64,000 nt of DNA from Gymnopus androsaceus JB14 (GCA_009733575.1 ML769414.1:191590-255589), one strand, 5' to 3'; shown: positions 12,991 to 25,200, numbered from the stretch's first letter. The notes: generated from the sequence alone by a model not told the origin. Program-made: numbers and translations.

Positions 12991-13225
12991 ATACCGAGCC
13001 AATCATCATATCTTGGACACATCTTTCTTGAGATTTACGCCCACTCGGAGACTCACACCAGTTACCAGCATTAGCGATTCCATGCCGCCCAATATTAACA
13101 CAAGTCTATCGTTTGAAGGACGGTCATCTCAGGTCAGTGCGAGCGCACCTTTTTGCGAAGACCCGTTTCTTCATGTTTAAAGTGTCTGTATAGAATAAAA
13201 GAGCCAGCTTTCGTGCCATTGCGTT
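12990..13225 (+). pseudogene. MFS-A: 5' fragment of the sugar-porter gene
   Basis: Matches the promoter-proximal part and first exon of MFS-B and MFS-C. The start MPPNINTSLSFEGRSSQ is followed by the first intron and then by the beginning of exon 2, where homology stops at about 13225. No transmembrane region is included. It closes cassette 2 copy A and is followed at once by the repeat of the AFEKEIKNVAE remnant. Confidence 0.7.
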
Positions 13226-13239
13226 GCAGGCCGTATGGT

Positions 13240-13530
13240 CCCTACGGCCTTTGAAAAAGAAATCAAAAACGTCGCAGAGAACATTCTTCACGATGTTACT
13301 ACAAATTAGTCTATCAGTCGCTGTCTCGTGGGTACGGACTCTTTGACTCTCTGAGACTCCAAGAATCTTATTCCAGAATCTATGTGCGGCTTTCGAACAA
13401 GACGCAGATGATGATGGAGATTCAAGAACTGAGTAAACGAAGAGAAATCGACGCTTTTACCAAAGTGTATCGTACGCGCGTCTGTGGCGACGCACTCAAC
13501 TGTCTCTATCAGCTCGAGACTCAAACCGCG
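13240..13530 (+). pseudogene. Decayed coding remnant, right flank of cassette 2
   Basis: Direct repeat of 10384-10556: TAFEKEIKNVAENILHDVTT, then stops. This copy is longer than the left one by an internal segment around 13345-13425, and continues with IDAFTKVYRTRVCGDALNCL. Unrecognised family. Confidence 0.5.
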
Positions 13531-14083
13531 GAGAGAATAACTTTACTATTCATTGATATCGTTTGCGTTTTCATGGAATATTTAGATATCGGAGTGTCCT
13601 ATATAAGCGTAGTGTCAGAAACGTCAGCTTAGAATTTGATTGATATTACTCGCTTTGGCCGACTGCCGCTCTTTGAATATTCCAACTGGCGCAGCAACAT
13701 GCATGTATCGTAACAGAGCAATAGCTCTGCTTATATTATAACGCCGATACTAATACAGTACATAGCGATAATTTTTTACCATACATCATAAGTATGAATG
13801 GGCTGATTTAAATGAACACAAAATATCTATGTATATCCGCTCGACGATAGTCCTATAGATACCTCCGCCCAACGTGCTCTACAATGTTCCATGCCTCAAG
13901 GGAGCGATTTGGATCATCCGAGTCCAAAGGCATTGACAAAGGCATTGGCAGCGAAAGTCCAGTCCCAGCGTTTGATACGCCTAGTCGCCGCTGAACGTAC
14001 GCTTGAACGATGAGTTGTTCGATTCTAAAGACCCAGGTTTAAATGCAGTCAATGACCACGTATTCGAGGAAGGTAGCATCCGC
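13530..14083. other. Intergenic, nothing recognised
   Basis: Between the remnant repeat and the 3' end of the carrier gene. Short open frames only; no repeat or family signal noticed. Confidence 0.4.
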
Positions 14084-15446
14084 TTACCGTCCTTTAACCA
14101 AAAACGTGACACCCTGATTAAAAAAGCCTTTCAAAATCTGCATATCGAGGCCTTGATACAAGCCTTTGATTCCAGCGACTCGTGAGTCGGATTTTGACGC
14201 TGGATGGGATCCATGGTGAGGATATCGTCCATAGTAGGCGTCCAACATGACTGTCCTCAGCGTCGGACTCTGAGGCAATGTGGAAGAAGACTTTCGGGAA
14301 GCTTGAAGACGCGTTTTAGAGAGGATGAGAGGGTATAGGATGGCTACGGCTAGTAAAAAAATGCATTAGTTCATTTTGGATGAAGAACATAATCATAATC
14401 GCAGTCACCCACCAAATGAATTCGATATCGCTCCACCAAAGAACGCTTCCATAGGTGTAGGATCCAGCACTCTGCCCGCTGCTTGGCGAGGGTGACGTGA
14501 TAACGCAAGCACCCGCCGGAACATTTGGAAGAAAGCCATTGTTATTGACGGGTTAAGCGAGAGTAGGATTGTAGTGTTGAAACCTAGCAAAAATATAGAA
14601 ATCAGTACGCTATTGGATCGGTGTATGGCAGAGAAACGTGCATACCGCGCCAAAATCCACCCAACCCTTGTTCCTCGTATATCTTTTTCACCACTTGAGC
14701 TAATCCATTGCTACCATTCTCTTCTTCTGCTTCCGAGTCTTCTGAGCTAGATTCGTCGTCGCGGTTCTGTCTCTCTGTTTGCAACCTCAGTGTAATAATG
14801 GAAAGCGGCATCGAAACAGCGCGCGATGTTACGCCAGATAGAAAGCCAAGTATGAGCTCTTGCCATGCGGCGAGCTTTACTGAAGGAACAGGTTTCTTCG
14901 AAGAAGTTGCAGATATTTGCGATGAAGATTGGGCCCCAGTGAGGTATCGGATGAGCAGTTTGCGAAGGAAGGAGTAGATGTAAAAGTAGAAGAAGCTAGA
15001 GAGCAATTAGGATTATTAGCCGTCTATTTATTGGGAAAGCGTCTTACTTTGATACCAGGGTACCCATTGTATCAGTTAAAAGACCATCGTACAGTGCTCC
15101 GACACCATGAGAGTGGATTATCGAGCGCAATATCCGAACAGCACGAAGTTTATTAAAGATAAAAGGCCTCTTTAGTCCATGTTCTCTCTCGCTTTGAAGT
15201 TTGTCCGGCTTAGACTCTGACATTGGATGCAGGTCCCTCTCTTTGCCTTTACTGGATGATCCTTGCGCGCGCGGCGGTGAAGCCAGTTGCACCCTGGTTG
15301 TGACTAGATCCAGAGGATATGTCAGCGTATTGGCTGAAGCACTACCTGTTGCACCAGATATGAGCATCTATAGGATATGGGTCATATACGGATAAACCTA
15401 TTGCGCCAGATATGGCTTGTACAAGCGGAGGAAGAGTAGAAGTCAT
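14084..15446 (-). CDS. Peroxisomal-type (PMP47/ANT1-like) SLC25 carrier
   Basis: Five exons (15446-15398, 15345-15048, 14995-14646, 14583-14413, 14349-14084) give 377 aa. The three SLC25 repeats carry their signature Px(D/x)xx(K/R)xQ forms: PLDLVTTRVQ, PLSIITLRLQ and PLILSKTRLQ. Other carrier features are GVGALYDGL, GFWRGFNTTILLSLNPSITM and the C-terminal GLYQGLDMQILKGFFNQGVT. The last two resemble PMP47/SLC25A17/ANT1 proteins, which carry adenine nucleotides or CoA across the peroxisomal membrane in support of beta-oxidation. The transported species is inferred from family resemblance only. An acidic low-complexity insert (DDESSSEDSEAEEENG) lies in the second matrix-side loop. Intron 1 (15397-15346) is bounded by a 19-bp direct repeat. 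A 380-bp foldback element sits about 130 bp upstream of the ATG. Confidence 0.85.
15344..15414 (-). repeat. 19-bp direct repeat bounding carrier intron 1
   Basis: Plus strand 15344-15362 and 15396-15414 read ACCT(G/A)TTGC(A/G)CCAGATATG, with two mismatches and a 52-bp period. The intron (52 bp) runs from the donor in one copy to the acceptor in the other; each copy carries AGGT at the splice site. Confidence 0.85.
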
Positions 15447-15572
15447 TCTCTGAAGTGAGTACCAACGTGAGTTGAATGAAAGCCTTGATGAAAAGCTGAA
15501 GCGCTGACAGTGAAATGACGTCGCCTTCCGCTTCCCCGCATTCCGAGTCGGTATTTCACATGCCAAACATGT

Positions 15573-15968
15573 GCCAGACTCAAGAGGTGACGAAGATTCC
15601 GATCGGTGATATAGTCTCACGCTAGGTGAGGGTATCAAAAAGGAAGGAGTCCAGCCCAGGGTCCATCGGCAAGAGACTTGCCGTTAGTATGATTTAGCGC
15701 CTGTACTATCAATATTTCACTCATATAGTACTTATATCTGCTCTTTTCGAAGCTAGCAGCTGGTGCGTTCAAATGATTTGCTCAAATAAATGATTGCTTG
15801 CACTATGTGAGTATCTTCGCATTGTATGAGCGAGTTCTCAGATTGTGGTATACATAACGGCAAGTCTCTTGCCGATGGACCCTGGGCTGGACTCCTTCCT
15901 TTTTGATACCCTCACCTAGCGTGAGACTATATCACCGATCGGAATCCTCGTCACCTCTTGGCCAGACT
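15573..15968. mobile_element. Foldback MITE, hAT-like, with 8-bp target-site duplication
   Basis: Two 106-bp arms (15581-15686 and 15855-15960) are inverted complements with about one mismatch. They are separated by 168 bp without coding capacity. The outer ends read CAAGAGGTGACG and are flanked on both sides by the direct repeat GCCAGACT (15573-15580 and 15961-15968). An 8-bp duplication and a CAxxGG-type terminus are typical of the hAT superfamily, so this is most likely a non-autonomous hAT derivative. Near-identity of the arms indicates a young insertion. It lies upstream of the SLC25 carrier start at 15446 and could influence its transcription. Confidence 0.85.
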
Positions 15969-15969
15969 C

Positions 15970-17640
15970 TTTCTTCAACCGCAAGCCACCCGATACTTTC
16001 TTGGCCTGCTGTAGGTTATTGAATTCACTGCTTCAACCTTAGCAACAAATCGAAATACAGCATATATATCGACTCGTGCTTTGAACGTGTTTCAACCTCC
16101 TCTAACCAGCAGCTGTGTATATGCCGGTTCGGAAGCTTCCGCAAGTCCTCGAGCTCCTTAAAAGTTCAAATAGAGCTGGTTTCTTTATGGACTTGTTCAT
16201 CCTGGATTGGCTCATCATTCAACAATGAAACGGAATCTTAATTGGCTACCAACTACTTATAGCGACATTTAGAAGGGATAGAACATCCATCCTGTTCCTT
16301 GGTCGAGTTGTCCTTGATCAGATTCAAAATTCAAACAATATTGAATCATCACCGACTCGGGAATCCTTTGGTGATAATTCAGATAGTTGAACAACGCCTC
16401 AAGGCTAGAGTGTCTATCCAACATATGTCCATCGAGCTTCTTGGTTCAACCGTCAACGAGCTTCTCTTGATTTCCTCCTAGATATTCAATATTCAATATC
16501 ATTATTATTGATCGGGCGCGAGCCCTCCTCGCTGATGAACTCCGCTAAGTCCTTGAAACCCGAGTTCAACGTTCAGCGTTAGCCCGGGCCCCAGGTAGCC
16601 AAAAATTCGACGTATTCAACTTCCAATCTATCTGCTTCTATGATCTTCGTTTCCAAGTACGGCTAGCGGTCAAGTTGTACAGGTTACACTCAGTGTAGCA
16701 GCTCCAGGAAGAGTCGCTAAGATCAGTGCATGTATCCTGGACGTATCCTGCAGCACTATGTATAGACCTGAAGTTCTGAAATCTGGACTTTGCTTCAGTT
16801 TCAGTGCTGCAGGATACCGTCAGGATAATCACTGATGCAGTAGCGACCATCTTGGCCTGACTGCTACAAGTCTTATCTGACCAGGGTTTGGTTAAAGCGC
16901 TGTCTGCATAGGTAGGTTACCGTAAGTATAGGGATCTCCCTGATTCTCCGCGCTCACGAGAGCAGTTCGAAGACGAAGGATCGTAAATCGAGAGCATTGA
17001 CATTACGTTCGCCTACTCGACTGTAGAGCAGATACTTATTTTTTGCAGCCACCGTCTAGAAGAAATATTACCACTGCATCCCAGTGATCCCACGAATCGC
17101 AGGCTGCAGTTCACTCATTGTGCATTCAGTCCTGTGGTAGTAAGTTACACTGGTTCTTGAGCTATTAATCACTTTTGCGGATTCCGTTTCACTTCAGACC
17201 GTGCAGTTCGTACAGTGTTGTTTTGGGGAACTAATCAGGCTGGCAGGGTGGGTTAACCATGTTTCCATGGCGTGAGTGAATGAGCGGGACGGGGAGCGCT
17301 CGCGATAGCGGTGCATCATGATGCATGATGGGACCGGAACACTATACTCCTTGGCAAGGCAGAGCGTCCGAGGCCTCCCTGAATCCCGAAGGTATATAAA
17401 GAGCTGCGTTCTTCGTTGGGTCCTCAGATACCATACTTACTTTGGCTGGTCCCAAGTATCGACGTGCACCTCGCTACAGGAAACCTCTTTTACGAGTGCC
17501 ACATTCACGACTCACGACTCACGATTATTCACGACCTTTTTACGCGTTCTAATAATTTGATAGGCAAGTCTGGTAACGTGTCCTTCGTGTACCAAGTCTA
17601 ACCGTGCGCTACAGCATCTTTCCTCCAATCTAAATTCTAA
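15970..17640. other. Intergenic, no gene recognised
   Basis: About 1.7 kb between the foldback element and the small QPHV-motif gene. Only short unsupported frames; no repeats or RNA genes seen. Confidence 0.45.
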
Positions 17641-17647
17641 CACGATC

Positions 17648-18034
17648 ATGTCGCTCACACTCGGCTCCCAAAATTCTGTTCCCTTTCCTGCCGAGGCCAT
17701 TGCATCGCCTATGTTTTTTCGCCCAAAAAGCACTCTTCATCGTCGAAGGGGCGTAGAGTTGAGCATGCCTCTGCAGATGCCTTTGCCGCCTCAGTTTGGC
17801 TTTAATGGTCCTGGGACGGCGACGGCGACTGTGGCTACCGCGAACGTGTTCACAACTAGCACTAGCGGTACATCCAGTATTGGGTCCTCGAGCTCTGGTC
17901 TGTTTGGATCAGGATCAGTTGATACGTTTTGGTCCCCTGCGTCTGCAGTACCGGTTGTGGGGAGCAAAGGGCCTTTGCAGCCTCATGTTTCAAACCTTCC
18001 AAGGAGGAAAACTGTTAGAAGAGTAATTGCGTGA
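17648..18034 (+). CDS. Small Ser/Thr/Gly-rich protein with a QPHVSNLPRRK tail motif
   Basis: Single-exon frame of 128 aa from the ATG at 17648. The middle is low complexity (TATATVATANVFTTSTSGTS; SSSSGLFGSGS). The C-terminus carries KGPLQPHVSNLPRRK, followed by basic residues. The same motif occurs twice in the gene at 61.1-62.6 kb (KGPIQPHVSNLPRRK and KGHIQPHVTNMPRRR), which supports this being a real, related protein. I do not recognise the family. The basic end could be a nuclear or peptide-docking signal, but this is speculation. It lies upstream of and codirectional with the Mrn1-like gene. Confidence 0.55.
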   Translation: MSLTLGSQNSVPFPAEAIASPMFFRPKSTLHRRRGVELSMPLQMPLPPQFGFNGPGTATATVATANVFTTSTSGTSSIGSSSSGLFGSGSVDTFWSPASAVPVVGSKGPLQPHVSNLPRRKTVRRVIA

Positions 18035-18239
18035 GGGTACTGCACGTAAAATACAAGTACTGTAGCTGCTATTATTACTGGTGAATAAATAACATTCGGA
18101 TAACAATCTGGTCTGGAACTTGAAATTCTGATCCGCCCTGCCCGAAGTGATATATTTTGCGTGATGCGGGCCGACTCAATGGTCCGTGCGGTTTGCTGTG
18201 GGATTGGGAGGAATTCGGTGGCATTCCCTTTAACTTTAC

Positions 18240-18447
18240 CAGTACGACGTTTTGTTCGTTTTCCTGGATATTTTATATATCGCACTTCTTTTTTCTTGTG
18301 CGTGTCTTTTCACCTCCACACTCTTTTTACCTGTCCCTCTGCACCCCTCACCACGCTCCCTAAAAATTACTTAGCTTTTTTTCTGACTTTCTGCCTTTCC
18401 GTCCTTACATTGTCCTCCTTGTCCTTTTAACTCTCTTTATCGCACCA
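18240..18447 (+). promoter_or_regulatory. Pyrimidine-rich promoter/leader of the Mrn1-like gene
   Basis: Long C/T-dominated tracts directly upstream of the ATG at 18448, with a TATATATC-like AT element near 18274. CT-rich leaders of this kind are common before well-expressed fungal genes; the transcription start itself cannot be fixed from sequence alone. Confidence 0.4.
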
Positions 18448-20840
18448 ATGGACGACTCCCAAACAGCTTTTGCTTCTCAATATCCTTCTTACGGCTTTGA
18501 TCTCGACATGATGAAGGTAGTTTTTATTTTTTATTGTTTTTTTTAACCATTAAAAGCTCCTTTTACAGAGGTCTATGGATCCCGTTGGAGGCCCAGATGC
18601 GAAAAAGGCCCGTTGGTCGCCTACTTTCCCCCAGCAAAATGCTACTTCCAATGCTGCCTCTAACCGTGATGCCTTTGCCAACTACGGGTACGGACCACAG
18701 GCCTCTATTTCTCAGTCGGGATATGCCTCTTCGCCGCTTAATGGCAGTCCGCTCTATTCTACACCTTCGTTGTCCATCAATACGCAAAGTAATGGCTCAC
18801 CCATGAACCCTCAAATGAGCCCAAACACTGCCAATTTTTCCCAGCAGCAACAGCCGAGTCCAAATGGATCTACGCCTTACGGCTTTGGTTCTTATAATAT
18901 GTTGGGAATGGGTATGCCTGGAATGAACATGATGGGCGGATTCCCGGGCTACAATGGTCAAATGGGCGGTTTCACTCCAGTAAGCGACTTTGTCTTGTTT
19001 TTTTTGTGTCTTTTTCTGATATCTTTATAGCAAAGACTTCCTTCTCTGACTATCCCTCAAAACAATCCGGGCGGTGGCCCTCAGAGCGCCTACTCTCCTG
19101 TCGCTCTCTCTGCTGCTCTTTCCGCTTCCAACAACACCACCGGGCGCACTGTCTACGTGGGAAACCTTCCGTCCACTGCCTCCGTCGACGAGCTCCTCAA
19201 CCTCGTTCACTTTGGTCCTCTCGAATCTATCCGAGTCCTCCCGGAGAAATCCTGTGTATTCCTGTCCTTCCTCGATGGTGCGACTGCAGCGGCATTCCAT
19301 GCCGATGCCACCATCAAGAAGCTCACTCTTCACGGACAGGAGCTTAAGATTGGCTGGGGAAAACCAAGTCCCGTGCCTGCACAGGTTGCACTTGCCATCA
19401 GCCAGAGCAATGCCAGCAGAAATGTATACCTGGGCGGTCTCGAGGAAAACACGACCGAAGAGCAGTTGAGGGACGATCTGAGTCGCTTCGGACTCATTGA
19501 TCAGGTGAAGATTGTCCGCGACAAGAATATTGGATTCGTTCACTTTTTGAGCATCTCCGTTGCGAACAAGGTATGTCTTTCCATTACCCTCGGTAATTCT
19601 GCGGATGCTGAGGGATACCATTTTATTTTTAGGTTGTCAACACCCTACCCACAGAACCCGCTTGGGCAGGTAAACGAGTCAACTATGGTAAAGATCGTTG
19701 CGCGTATATTCCCAAATCGCAACAAGCTGCTGCTCAGCAAGCTCAGGCCGCCGCTGCTCAGTCTCTCGTGGCTCAGTCCGCCGCCGCCGCTGCAGCTGCA
19801 GCAGCCGCTACTTCACCTCAGTCCGCGCACCCGAATCACCAGGCTAACGGTGTCTCGTCGCCTTTTACTCCGTACGCACCCTTTGGTGCTGCTGATGCGC
19901 TTCAGCAGGCTATGGCAGCGGCTTCCGCTATGGGAGGCATGGGAATGGGCGGTGGTATGCAAGGCATGCAAGGTATCAACCGAACAGTGTATCTCGGGAA
20001 TATCCACCCAGAGACGACCACGGAGGACTTGTGTAATGCAATTCGGGGTGGAGTTCTTCAGAGCATCAGATATATGCAGGATAAGCATATTGCTGTATGT
20101 GCCGTTTTTACTTTTGACGTTTTTCTTATCTCTGACATCTTTTTTTGCTAGTTCGTCACCTTTATTGATCCCGCCGCGGCATTTACCTTCTTCCAAGTTG
20201 CGTCGTACCAGGGCATGACATTAAACAACCGTCGTCTCAAAATTGGTTGGGGAAAGAACTCTGGCCCTCTGCCACCGACGTTGGCTTTGTCCGTTCACGC
20301 GGGCGCGACGAGAAATGTGTACATTGGAAACATCGAGGACTTTGAAACGTTCACAGACGATAGGCTAAAGAGGGACTTTGGGGAATACGGGGACATTGAG
20401 TTGGTCAACTTTTTGAAGGAAAAGTACGTATCCTAAGGCCCCCCTTTCTTATTCTTTGACAGTGACTGATTATGTCTCGTTACAGGAACTGTGCCTTTGT
20501 GAACTTTACCAACATTTCTAACGCCATCAAAGCTATCGATGGCGTGAAGAATAAGTCCGAATACGCCAATCTCAGAATTGCGCATGGGAAAGATCGTTGT
20601 GCCAACCCACCTCGCTCCGGCCCGCAAGGTGCTTCTGGCACTAGGAGGAGTGCTTCAGGCAACGCAGGAGAGCCTATCAGCGCTATCGAAGGAGCTCCGT
20701 TCGATGCTGAGCTGGCAGATGCGATGGTTCAGCAAGTGGATGACGAGGAAGACTTGATTGCTGCCGGCGTTGTAGTCGCAGCACCCGAGGAGTCGCAGCA
20801 GATGCACGTTGACGGTGGAGAAGTATCTGCTCCTGCCTAA
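18448..20840 (+). CDS. MRN1: Four-RRM RNA-binding protein, Mrn1/Nrd1 family
   Basis: Six exons (18448-18516, 18569-18979, 19031-19570, 19633-20094, 20152-20423, 20486-20840) give 702 aa. After an N-terminal region rich in Gln, Ser, Pro, Gly and Met come four RRMs. Their RNP2 motifs are VYVGNL (about residue 200), VYLGGL (about 290), VYLGNI (about 458) and VYIGNI (about 548). Matching RNP1 strands are CVFLSF, IGFVHF, IAFVTF and CAFVNF. A poly-Ala/Gln linker separates RRM2 and RRM3. The repeated K-I-G-W-G-K and N-Y-G-K-D-R-C ends after the RRMs are a hallmark of S. pombe Nrd1 and S. cerevisiae Mrn1. These bind mRNA, act in stress granules and control differentiation or stability of specific transcripts. 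All introns are GT-AG and the frame is clean. This is the best supported housekeeping-type gene here. Confidence 0.93.
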
Positions 20841-23213
20841 ACGGCGGTGTTTATCGATTGCCCAAGAACTCATTAGCGTTGCGTACCCATTCACTTGGGC
20901 GTGCGTAAACGTCATCGTTCTTCGAAAAACGGCAATACGTGTGTTTCCTATATTCACCCCAATCCGTGTAATTTATCAGCACCACACTCTTTTGGATACC
21001 CATCACTGTGCATTAATCGCTCGCCTGCCTCTCGCTTTTCACCTGATCTCGTCTCAAATATCTGTCTCTCCATCTGCACTCCTTCCTGTCTGTCTCCTCC
21101 TGCTCCGACTCCTGCTTTTCGCGATATATAACGTCAAGGAACCATATCAAAACTCACATGTCACTTGGAAAGAAAGAGAGGATAATCAGTCTTCTTCATG
21201 TCGTGCCCAGATGTGGATGCACCATCACCTCTCTGTGTTTGACCTTTTCAAGTGACCGATGGACAAAGTTTGGCTCGGGATTGGTTATGACTCCTTGTTG
21301 ATTACACGAACGCTCTATACTTTCAGAGGTGCTTCGACAGTCGACAGGAACACTCCCGTTGGGCTGTTGGTTATTTTTCATCCATTCAACTTGTGTTCTT
21401 CGGCTCATGTTCAACCTTGCTTAAAATTTTCCTTGTGTTTATTCTTTACTATTCTTTTTCTTCATTTTTCTTTTCGTCTTTTTTCTTTATCTCAAATTGC
21501 GGTGTACCTATGAATGTGTCGGTGGAGGAAGGGGTTTACTTCGTTTCTGTTGTTTTCCCTATTCTCTACCCCATCCTCTCACCTGATCTAATTATGCGTC
21601 CCTTTTATAACTCGCTACTGTTTACACAAATCGAAACGGGGCAACTCAATAGTCAATCTCTCGCGCGCCGTCGCACTCCCACTCACCAACCAAAGACCCT
21701 GCTTGTGATTCGTCCCTTCGTCCCTGGACTCGTCAGGATCAATTCGTTTTTCCTTCCACCTACTTTCTTTTCTCACACAAAACATCGTGTAGGTGTGCTG
21801 TAATTTAAGACTTATCTTGTTCGTTCGTTCGTTCGTTTTACGCTACGTTTCATACGCCTGACAAGTTCCTCCCGACCCTCGACCCAATCAAACGTACGGC
21901 GATGATATCTCCTGCTATGCTCGTTCTCTGATCTCTATCTATTTCTACCTTGTTTTATTATAATCCATTTTTCTTTCGATTTCTCAAGCTTGGGTGTCTG
22001 TGTTGAAACTTTAGGTGCTTTGGAGACCTTTCGTTATTGGATAGTCCTTGTGCGGTACTGTATCAAATAGTCTCTCTTCCTCTTCACATCTGATGATGGA
22101 TGATTTCTTGGAATGGTTGAGAATGGATGTTCAGGTGAGGAACTTTAACCGCGCGACGGAGTGGAGGTTGCTACACCGGAGCAACGATAATCCGAAATGT
22201 TCGCTAGAACGAGGTCAATGATCTGTATCAAAATATCGCAAAGAAAAAGTAAGGATGAATGAGAAGAGCATTGAGACTAATGATATTCTATGGTTGGCAG
22301 GCGCGCATGAACGGGCTTCCCCAAAGGTACCGTGTTGAAAAAATAGCTGTGCCGGACGCGATCTGTTCAATTCGTTTTCAAGACTCTTCGGGGTATATCA
22401 TTAGATAAAGCACTGTCGGATTCAGACTTGGTCCCTTCTCGACAATTGAAGACCTGCCGTTATCCATCACTAAAGGTATACTGTCATTTTGGACTGGACT
22501 GGGCGGCCTGAGGGTGAATGATACTGGGAAGCCACCAAGTCAAACTACTGAATGTACGGTTTACAGGGTTCCATGCGTATTCAGTCAGAATCCTTGTTTT
22601 CGAGCCCCAATATGATAAACAAGTAGAACGATAGAGCAATTCCCGTCAACAAGAGTGCCCCAGTAATCCCCAGCTCCAGCCCAGTGCGACCCAAATGCCC
22701 ATGTTGAGCGGCAGAGCCCGTCAAATTCGCGGCCTTGGTTCACGAGGAGTCGGTGCTGAAGGAAAACGGTCAAGGCAAATGCGATTATTCACCAATTACA
22801 GGAGCAGTGTCCATGACCACTGAAGAAAAAACAACGCCTATTCCAGAAAGCAGTTACATTCACTTGCTGAATCGCGAGAGGCTCCACTTCGAACATCAAT
22901 TTAAGAGAGCTTCAGCCTGAGAAAAGATGATAGTAGTCGACGCGTTAGGCTGGGTTCAGGTCAGAGCTGTTGAATTTGTCGGGCCTTATAGGTTATATAC
23001 GGGCAGACGATCGGTTTGCGATCGACGGTCAGCATTCCAGAATCAATTCGGAGGGACCTGAGCTATGATAATACAGTGCTAAATTAAGTTTTTTCTTGAG
23101 GGTCAACTACATTTCCGTTTGAAGAAAAAAGCTACGCTTTGGCCGGGTGTGCGGCTGTGCAAAGTCGTGTGATTACAATCCTCTTTCTTCATCACCATTA
23201 TCGTAAGCTCGAG
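20841..23213. other. Intergenic/UTR, no supported gene
   Basis: 3' flank of the Mrn1-like gene and upstream region of F-box2-B. Pyrimidine-rich sequence dominates 21390-21800. A short TTCG tetranucleotide run occurs at about 21819-21836. Frames of 60-150 codons occur in several phases but none has family features. Confidence 0.45.
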
Positions 23214-24251
23214 ATGCCTGCTACTCAACTTCCAGCCGAGATTGTCGAAAAATCTTGGAACAACTGTGGTCTTCGGACCTGTATCCAGCAGAGCGAATTC
23301 TCCATATGACAACTTGCCCCCGGCTCAACACAACTTGGAAATCTCAATTTTCTCGTATCGCTTCCATCACCATACACATACCCTGCCTGAGCTATCTTCT
23401 CTATCTAGCCGAAATTATTCGCACTGGGAAATCACTTATATACGATAGACAGTACCTCAGGAAAGGAGCGCGCACCGTGATTTGTTTCCTCGACTTGCGA
23501 GAGTGGGGAATCGATAGCTATTCCTACAGGGTTTGGTGCATTTTTTTCCGTATGAGAAACTTTATTGGCCTCCGAACTTGCTTTCCAAGCGTTCAACGGC
23601 TCTCTTTCCAGACTGTATTCCTCCCAGGCATCGAATACCGTCTTGGAGACCAACTACAAGTGGCTCATACCGACCTATCTGCTTTATTTGACACTGCTCA
23701 ACCTCCTTCCACTCTTGAGCAACGCAAAGTGTCTCATCAATCTCGTAATTCATGGCCCAGAACCAAACTCTTTAAATCTATCTTCCGATTCTTCCCCTCG
23801 ACTCTTGGATCATGCTCGGCAGATGGAGGTTATTATCGAATCATTTTACCTTGTGTTATATGGAGAACTGGGACGGCTACCTGGCCGTCCCAAAGACGAG
23901 TTGCATCCAATTGCTGATCGTTTTGTCATCGAGGAGAAAATCAAAGATGGGTTGCATTTTCGTGGGCGTGAACTACGCACTAGCTGTAGTGCGGTCTTCC
24001 ATGATCGTACTTCGTCCGACGCTGACGACTTTTGGGGCGTCAGTCGTCGTTTATACATAGCAGGAACATCAGCTTCAACTCCCAGTAAGTAATGTATCTT
24101 TTCTCTCTCAGAGCCCATCAACTAAAGCGTTTTTGTCTTGATTGCAGGTTGGGGTTCCTTTGCCGCTCATTTGTACCATCGAGCCAACGAAGCTCGGCTA
24201 CGCTACAAATTTCCAGATATTCCGGAAAACTGCTTTCCCAGCTGGGTGTAA
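23214..24251 (+). pseudogene. F-box2-B: F-box-like protein with two frameshifts
   Basis: Plus-strand paralogue of F-box2-C (30374-29277). The start MPATQLPAEIVEK aligns, but one base is missing at about 23250 (GTCGAAAAATC against GTCGAGAAAATC), throwing the F-box out of frame. The middle third is intact (LNTTWKSQF, FFRMRNFIGLRTCFP, LQVAHTDLS). A one-base insertion near 23732 causes a second shift before INLVIHGPE. The 3' intron and the exon GWGSFAAHLYHRANEARLRY remain, ending at TAA 24249-24251. It converges on F-box1-B, the same geometry as F-box2-A and F-box1-A. Confidence 0.8.
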
Positions 24252-25200
24252 GCCCTCCGAACCCCCTGTGTAGAGTAATGAACATACGAAGATTAAATAT
24301 AGCAACGTACTGGAAAGACTTCGACTCGGAGTGCTAGTCGAAACTTTGTCGCTCGTGTATTCATACTGCGCAGTCGCGTTGCCTCACTTAATCCTTAGAT
24401 AGATAGATACATAGAATTCATATTCTGCACATTAGGCCCCTTCAGGGGGCCTATGTCGTGCTGCGGTAGCTCTACAAACGATACATGCCTGATTACTACT
24501 ACGAGATAATGAACTAAGTAAGTTGAGGCATTCCAAAAGCACCACAGACGGGCTACGTCCCCCATACGGGCCAGACCTGGGTTCAGCCGGACTGTTTTTG
24601 GTGGTAGCTTGGGAGGCTGTTGGGAATGGGAAAAAGTGAGGAGTGTCCTTGTGTGGGTGCGTCAACGACTCCTCCAGCTAGCACGCAACTCGAAACTCTC
24701 CATTGTTCTTCACCGACGAAATACACGAACATGAAACGTATCCGAATCCGATGGATTGACTCGGAACGAGAACATGATGGATATTCTTACAGTATACGGA
24801 TGCGCGAGGAGATATTCAGTTTCTTGAGCGACGAATTTAATGGGAGACGGTACGTCCCAAGTTAAACTTATGCTATTCTATCCTATGTTCTAACATGATA
24901 AGTGTATTCGTAGGTTTGAAAACGAGCCTCTCCATTATACCAAGACCATCGTTTACTTATTCAAGGATTATTTACTCGTTGGATACCGCATCAGCTGAGC
25001 AACTGTAAGCGACGTTGTGGGAGTGTGAGCTGCCTCTCTGGTAGCTAGTACTGACTAGTACTGACCGCTGATACAAGTGGGTAACGTAAATTCAAATTTT
25101 TTATATCGGAGAATCGTCCAACGGCAGTTCAAGCGAATAAAGTAATGGAAGCAATAAATGTATATAAAGGTGAAAGCCCAAAGGACAAGTAAATATTACA
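24252..25200. other. Intergenic with a GC-rich hairpin
   Basis: No gene recognised. At about 24432-24454 AGGCCCC and GGGGCCT face each other across a short loop, a strong small stem-loop between the convergent F-box2-B and F-box1-B. It could act in transcription termination, but I have no further evidence. Confidence 0.4.

Noticed and set aside
22585..22920. Overlapping small frames near 22.7 kb on both strands
   Set aside because: Short, unsupported and mutually antisense.
24432..24454. GC-rich hairpin as a possible RNA gene or terminator
   Set aside because: Too small and isolated; a bacterial-type terminator is not expected in a fungal nucleus, so it is only noted.
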